DNA of 64,000 bases from Bacteroides sp. (GTDB lineage Bacteria; Bacteroidota; Bacteroidia; Bacteroidales; Bacteroidaceae): NCBI RefSeq assembly GCF_029057325.1, contig NZ_JAICZW010000096.1, positions 18,085-82,084 of the forward strand. The letters run 5' to 3'. The position numbers were made by a program, and so were the translations under genes. The first letter of the stretch is position 1. The number at the start of each line of letters is the position of its first letter. The notes under the pieces were generated by a model. The model was not told where the DNA came from, searched no databases, and saw only the letters and a program-made list of their open reading frames with translations. Below are positions 60,327-64,000 of the stretch, piece after piece.

Positions 60327-61220
60327 ATGAAGAACTTAAATTTATTGTTCATCGAAGGTAACCGCACTAAAATTGACAATTCTAACGTAGTTGAATCTTA
60401 CAACAAGATTAAGGCATGGGGATTCATTGAAACAATGCCTATTGAATACTTCCCAATGGAAGAAGCTAAGGATAAATTAGGCGGTAGAAAGTTGTACAAA
60501 CCTACTATTGCTCGCAAGAAAGGAGAGGGCTCTGCTACTATCAGCAATTTCGAGATTAAAATGGTTGAAGTACAGGAAGCAGACTATGACAAGTACGACG
60601 GTGTTTGTGGCGATGGTCAGCATAGAACAATAGCCCTCATGTTTGATGAATTGAAAGATGTTACAGCTACTTATCAGCCAGTAAAACTCTCTAAAGAGAA
60701 TATGGATATATTGGCTTACATATCAATACGTAACAATGGCAGGAAATGGTCTAATGATGATTTTTATGCTTCCAATATTTCAACAGGAGATACTAATGCA
60801 GACTATATCCTTAATAAAAGGAAAGAAGGCTATATTCCTGCATTCCTTTTCAACGTTTATACTCTTGGAACATCTAATCTGACAGCAGCACAAATCAAGT
60901 CAATCCAACAAGGATATAAAAAACTCTCTGACTTTAGTAAAGTCCAAATCAGCCAAGACACACAAGATAAGGGAGATAGAATCTTAGCGGCATTAGAATC
61001 TAACAGCTTCATCTCTAATGATAGGTTTACTGGACGTTTTGGAGCAGGATTGAAAGCATTCTTTACTGAATGTAATGATATAGAAGTGGTTGTAAACACT
61101 ATCAACCATATCAATAAAGAGAATTGGAATAAGTACTTCACCCCAATCGCAGGTCAGAGCATGGAAGCAAAATCTTACAAGGAAGCTCTGGCTAAATTGG
61201 CAGGACAAGTGAAGGAATGA
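60327..61220 (+). CDS. DGQHR-domain protein (ParB-like/DndB-like)
   Basis: 297 aa. VCGDGQHRTIALMFDELKD near residue 92 contains the DGQHR signature found in DndB and ParB-related folds. ISIRNNGRKWSNDDFYASNIS follows. The remainder is helical. In some DNA-modification systems DGQHR proteins bind DNA and regulate; here it might serve element partitioning, regulation or DNA sensing, which is inference. It has its own structured leader and is followed by a hairpin. Confidence 0.7.
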   Translation: MKNLNLLFIEGNRTKIDNSNVVESYNKIKAWGFIETMPIEYFPMEEAKDKLGGRKLYKPTIARKKGEGSATISNFEIKMVEVQEADYDKYDGVCGDGQHRTIALMFDELKDVTATYQPVKLSKENMDILAYISIRNNGRKWSNDDFYASNISTGDTNADYILNKRKEGYIPAFLFNVYTLGTSNLTAAQIKSIQQGYKKLSDFSKVQISQDTQDKGDRILAALESNSFISNDRFTGRFGAGLKAFFTECNDIEVVVNTINHINKENWNKYFTPIAGQSMEAKSYKEALAKLAGQVKE

Positions 61221-61230
61221 CCTTTCAGAC

Positions 61231-61251
61231 AGCCCATGTGACAGGTGGGCT
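61231..61251 (+). other. Short hairpin after the DGQHR gene
   Basis: AGCCCA (61231-61236) pairs with TGGGCT (61246-61251). TCTCT follows rather than a true T-run, so termination would be weak. The CTTTCAGACAGC just upstream resembles the start of the leader at 60269. Confidence 0.45.
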
Positions 61252-61387
61252 TCTCTACTCTAAATTTTAGGGTTGGGCATTTCAGCCCTATAGAACTACC
61301 TCAATTTACCTCTTTTAGAGACTTTATACATATATAAGATTCTATAATTGGGGTTACAGCTAACAGATTTTTAAAAGCCAACAATAT

Positions 61388-62998
61388 ATGATTACCAAGT
61401 TAGATATTCAAGAGAAAGATGGATTCCTTATCATGGATGACTTCCCTACAAACTGCATCTTTAATAAGGTCAAGACAGGTTGCGGTGCTACGACCATAGC
61501 ACTTACTAATAGTGAGAATTACATTATCGCTGTTCCAACGACTGAACTGATTGAGAACAAATGCTATCCAATTAAAGATGCAGAAGGCAATGTGAAGTTC
61601 TGGAAGAAACATGAGCGCAGAGCAGGATTAAGTCCTGTTGTTAATAACCTGTTTGGCTTATATGGGAATTTCACCTTAGAGCTAAAGAAGAAATTAAAGG
61701 ACTACCTATCTTCTGTTGGAGTAAAGAAGATTATCTGCACTTATGACAAGATAGACAAGCTGATGGAGTTTATCAATCCTAAAGGCTTTAAACTGACGAT
61801 TGACGAATATCACAATTTCCTTAAACAATACTCATTCAGAGATAAGGCTATCAATGGGGTGTTGGCTCACTTTAAAGAGTTCAAATCCTATTGCTTCTTG
61901 TCTGCTACCCCTATTCCAAACAATTTGAAGCCAGCAATATTCAATGATATACCAGAGTACATCGCTAATTGGAATACAACAGACGATATTACTGTTTATC
62001 CTTACCATACAGACAAGCCTTATATGGTAGCAGCCAAGTTCATCAAAACCTACCAAGCTAAAAGCAGTCTGAATGTGAACGGCATTGAGAGCAAGGAAGC
62101 ATACTTCTTCATCAACAGCGTTACTGAAATCAAAGCCATACTTAAACAGACGCAATTAACAGAGGATGATTATAGAATTATCTGTGCTGACAATCCTAAG
62201 AATAGAAGAACCTTAGAAGAATATACTATATCAAGTTCTGCTGACGCTCCCAAGAAATTCAACTTTATCACTTCCAAATCATTTGAGGGTGTGGACTTCC
62301 ATTCTGAAACAGGATTATGCTTTGTTGTCAGCAATGTTCAGAACAGGCACACATTGGTCAGCGTTGATATGGACATACCTCAAATTGTAGGAAGAATCAG
62401 AACCAAGTCCAATCCATTTAGAAATAAAGTAGTCCATATCTTCAACACTAAAGCTACTGACCATTACACAACATTTGAAGAAATGGAGCAGATTGTGGAT
62501 AAGGAAGTAAAGGCAGCACAAGAAAGGGCTGATATGCTTAATAATACCAAACTATCAGAAGCGGCAACCAAGCAACAGATTAATGAGATTAAGAAAGTTG
62601 GGATTGAATCTTACCTATCTTATCAAGAGAACAAATTTGTCGTTAATGATATGGTAGCCAAGTTACAGCTTTACAGCTATTATATTGCTACTGTGGTTTA
62701 CCAATCAGACAAATCATTAAGAGAAACTTATGCCCAATCTGGAATAGTAACTACTAAAGGTAAATGGCATATCGCACCAGAGAAGTTTGTCAAGGAATTA
62801 ATTGTAAAGCCAACTTTCAGAGAACTACACAAACGATATTGTGAAATCAAAGCAAATCCAATGACATTCGACTTGCAAGCCATTGAGATAGAACATGAAT
62901 ATCCAATCTTAGGCAGGGCTTACCGCCAACTTGGAATAAAGGAATTAAAGCCGTTACGAACCATCAAATCCATCAAGGAGGCTTTGGGTGAACAATAA
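61388..62998 (+). CDS. SF2 helicase-like protein with altered P-loop
   Basis: 536 aa. The N-terminal motif that should be the Walker A box reads TGCGATT near residue 35, so the usual lysine is an alanine. Downstream motifs are standard: motif II TIDEYHNFL near 137, motif III FLSATPIP near 172, FEGVDF near 300 and motif VI QIVGRIRTKS near 335. Thus the DExH-box fold is kept while ATP binding may be lost or changed. Some Bacteroidetes mobile elements appear to encode this variant. It may unwind or bind DNA during element replication; that is inference. Confidence 0.75.
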   Translation: MITKLDIQEKDGFLIMDDFPTNCIFNKVKTGCGATTIALTNSENYIIAVPTTELIENKCYPIKDAEGNVKFWKKHERRAGLSPVVNNLFGLYGNFTLELKKKLKDYLSSVGVKKIICTYDKIDKLMEFINPKGFKLTIDEYHNFLKQYSFRDKAINGVLAHFKEFKSYCFLSATPIPNNLKPAIFNDIPEYIANWNTTDDITVYPYHTDKPYMVAAKFIKTYQAKSSLNVNGIESKEAYFFINSVTEIKAILKQTQLTEDDYRIICADNPKNRRTLEEYTISSSADAPKKFNFITSKSFEGVDFHSETGLCFVVSNVQNRHTLVSVDMDIPQIVGRIRTKSNPFRNKVVHIFNTKATDHYTTFEEMEQIVDKEVKAAQERADMLNNTKLSEAATKQQINEIKKVGIESYLSYQENKFVVNDMVAKLQLYSYYIATVVYQSDKSLRETYAQSGIVTTKGKWHIAPEKFVKELIVKPTFRELHKRYCEIKANPMTFDLQAIEIEHEYPILGRAYRQLGIKELKPLRTIKSIKEALGEQ

Positions 62999-63235
62999 TC
63001 CAATATCAAATATTTTTAATGATACGCGGAAGGGCATACCACTATTTTACACCCCCTCACACCAAGCAGAGTAAAAATGAGATTGGTCAGACACCTACCC
63101 ACTCCCTCAATCCTTATAAATTTTACTATTCACCTCACATCATTCATAGACTTCTTAAAGCGATACACAATACAGACATAATGGTAATACAGCCTAATTG
63201 TAATATCGCTTAAATGTAATTCAGCGAATTGTAGT

Positions 63236-63279
63236 AAAGCCCAAAGCGTAACGGAGCAATCCTAAACGACATGGGCTTT
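63236..63279 (+). promoter_or_regulatory. Leader hairpin before the DUF3871 gene
   Basis: AAAGCCCA (63236-63243) pairs with TGGGCTTT (63272-63279) around a 28-base loop containing CGTAACGGAGCAATCCTAA. It resembles the leader at 60269-60317 in having a long-range 8-bp stem enclosing a CGT..C.G.AG block. No promoter -7 box is obvious nearby. The 331-base gap 62999-63329 holds no convincing gene. Confidence 0.5.
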
Positions 63280-63329
63280 GCCAATTTCAGAGTTAATTCA
63301 ATCAATAATCATTTAAACAATTTATCATT

Positions 63330-64000
63330 ATGAGAAATTTAGTTATCATGCCGTCTATGGCAAACAACCGTGAGAGAATGAATTTGGGTGAATACGCAGA
63401 AGAAGCTACAATTATTGTGGACGAACCTGTAAGACCTGTAAACCGTTTCATTGAAGCCAACACACAGGAAGCGACCTTACATCATCTGAAACATGAGTGC
63501 ATTACTCCTGTGTTCTCTAAAGACAATGAACTTACCATTAACCATGCCGCATTTGTGGAAACCATACAGGATGCAGCACAGTCATTCTTTAGTGGTGAGA
63601 GAGTGGAACAGGCAGACATTCGTGTGAGCCACATTATCAAAGGAAGAATCCCAGAAGCTATCCACAAGCCAGCCAACCAACTATTGGAATCTGACAAGAC
63701 CATTTATTATGAGAGGGCAGCGTTCAGCATTGATGTTCCTACCATTTATGAAACGGTTGGGGGAAATAAGCTCAATCTTTCAATCGTAGGTGTGAGGGCT
63801 TATAATCAGATGAACTTATACAGCAAGAAAGTTCCAGAGTTGTTCAGATTGGCGATTGGATTCAAAAATCAAGTCTGTTGCAATATGTGTGTCTTTACAG
63901 ATGGCTACAAGGATGATTTGAGAGTGAGCAGTACAAGTGAACTTTATCGTGCGGCTTTGGAACTGTTCAACAACTACAATCCTGCCAAGCATCTTTATCT
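63330..64000 (+). CDS. DUF3871 family protein (truncated by window end)
   Basis: The ATG at 63330 opens a frame without stop to the window edge (223 codons). The sequence (MRNLVIMPSMANNRERMNLG onward, with RVSHIIKGRIPEAIHKPAN and LNLSIVGVRAYNQMNLY) fits DUF3871, a family of unknown function in Bacteroidetes elements. It is on the same strand as the other element genes. The C-terminal part is outside the window. Confidence 0.8.
   Translation, partial: MRNLVIMPSMANNRERMNLGEYAEEATIIVDEPVRPVNRFIEANTQEATLHHLKHECITPVFSKDNELTINHAAFVETIQDAAQSFFSGERVEQADIRVSHIIKGRIPEAIHKPANQLLESDKTIYYERAAFSIDVPTIYETVGGNKLNLSIVGVRAYNQMNLYSKKVPELFRLAIGFKNQVCCNMCVFTDGYKDDLRVSSTSELYRAALELFNNYNPAKHLY

Larger units (their letters stand above)
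57862..64000. mobile_element. Left part of an integrated AT-rich element next to the tRNA
   Basis: From the tRNA 3' end to the window end the base composition falls from about 50% or more to roughly the upper thirties percent GC. An integrase gene lies next to the tRNA and reads away from it. Genes (integrase, unknown, DGQHR protein, helicase-like protein, DUF3871) all lie on one strand. No right attachment site or conjugation gene appears within 6.1 kb, so the extent and mobility are not known. Confidence 0.75.

Noticed and set aside
63019-63213. 64-codon ORF between the helicase-like gene and DUF3871
   Set aside because: Rich in His/Tyr/Pro, no domain, and no ribosome-binding site seen; more likely leader or spacer DNA.

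Overview
The window looks like a chromosomal segment of a Bacteroides-type gut bacterium (Bacteroidota). The evidence is SusC/SusD pairs, a hybrid two-component regulator, a fimbrillin (Mfa-like) operon, HU-family proteins with a 'smalltalk' peptide, GH97 and GH88 enzymes, and promoters that repeatedly fit the Bacteroides pattern TTTG-N19-TAnnTTTG. The host DNA is about 50% GC or higher. From about 57.87 kb to the end the sequence is clearly AT-rich and is read as an integrated element entered from its left end.

Layout. 0.3-5.6 kb: secreted enzymes for acidic glycans (heparinase II/III-type lyase, GH88 unsaturated glucuronidase, alkaline-phosphatase-superfamily phosphodiesterase, DUF2264 protein), with a convergent hybrid two-component regulator at 5.9-10.0 kb. 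10.1-11.0 kb: EamA exporter. 11.1-19.3 kb (minus strand): a six-gene fimbrial operon (DUF3575/OmpA-like, DUF5119 anchor, three fimbrillins, large putative tip protein) with a hairpin leader. 20.0-22.4 kb: HU-like protein and a DUF6377 sensor/regulator. 22.8-35.4 kb: SusC, SusD, DcuC transporter, isoaspartyl dipeptidase, an apparent three-domain hydrolase fusion and a GH97 glycosidase. I infer that this locus links uptake of a glycosylated peptide-like substrate to aspartate/fumarate metabolism. 35.6-37.5 kb: acetyl-CoA hydrolase/CoA-transferase and a small membrane protein.

37.9-57.7 kb is mostly core genome: miaB, a HigBA toxin-antitoxin pair, a methyltransferase, ftsX-DUF3098-uppP-truB-queA, folK, a secreted EEP-family hydrolase, metK behind a probable SAM-II-like riboswitch, an AAA/DUF4143 ATPase, an S24-type repressor, a zinc-ribbon ORF, DUF4373, HU plus smalltalk peptide, a sirtuin, two FKBPs, an Lrp regulator and DUF4491. 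At 57.79 kb there is a CAU-anticodon tRNA. Directly after it comes a tyrosine integrase, then an unknown gene, a DGQHR-domain protein, a helicase-like protein with an altered P-loop, and the start of a DUF3871 gene. The right end of the element lies outside the window.

Intergenic space is unusually structured. Three 88-bp elements, each four 22-bp units, share one sequence family, and one of them lies inside an ORF. A GC-rich cluster shows the same 22-bp pitch. Many gaps hold long imperfect hairpins built from repeated short words, and one of these contains a 74-bp unit repeated three times. The two HU genes share an identical 27-bp box at exactly the same distance from their -7 elements. The most unexpected single item is an inverted imperfect copy of the tRNA anticodon arm just past the tRNA terminator, between the tRNA and the integrase.
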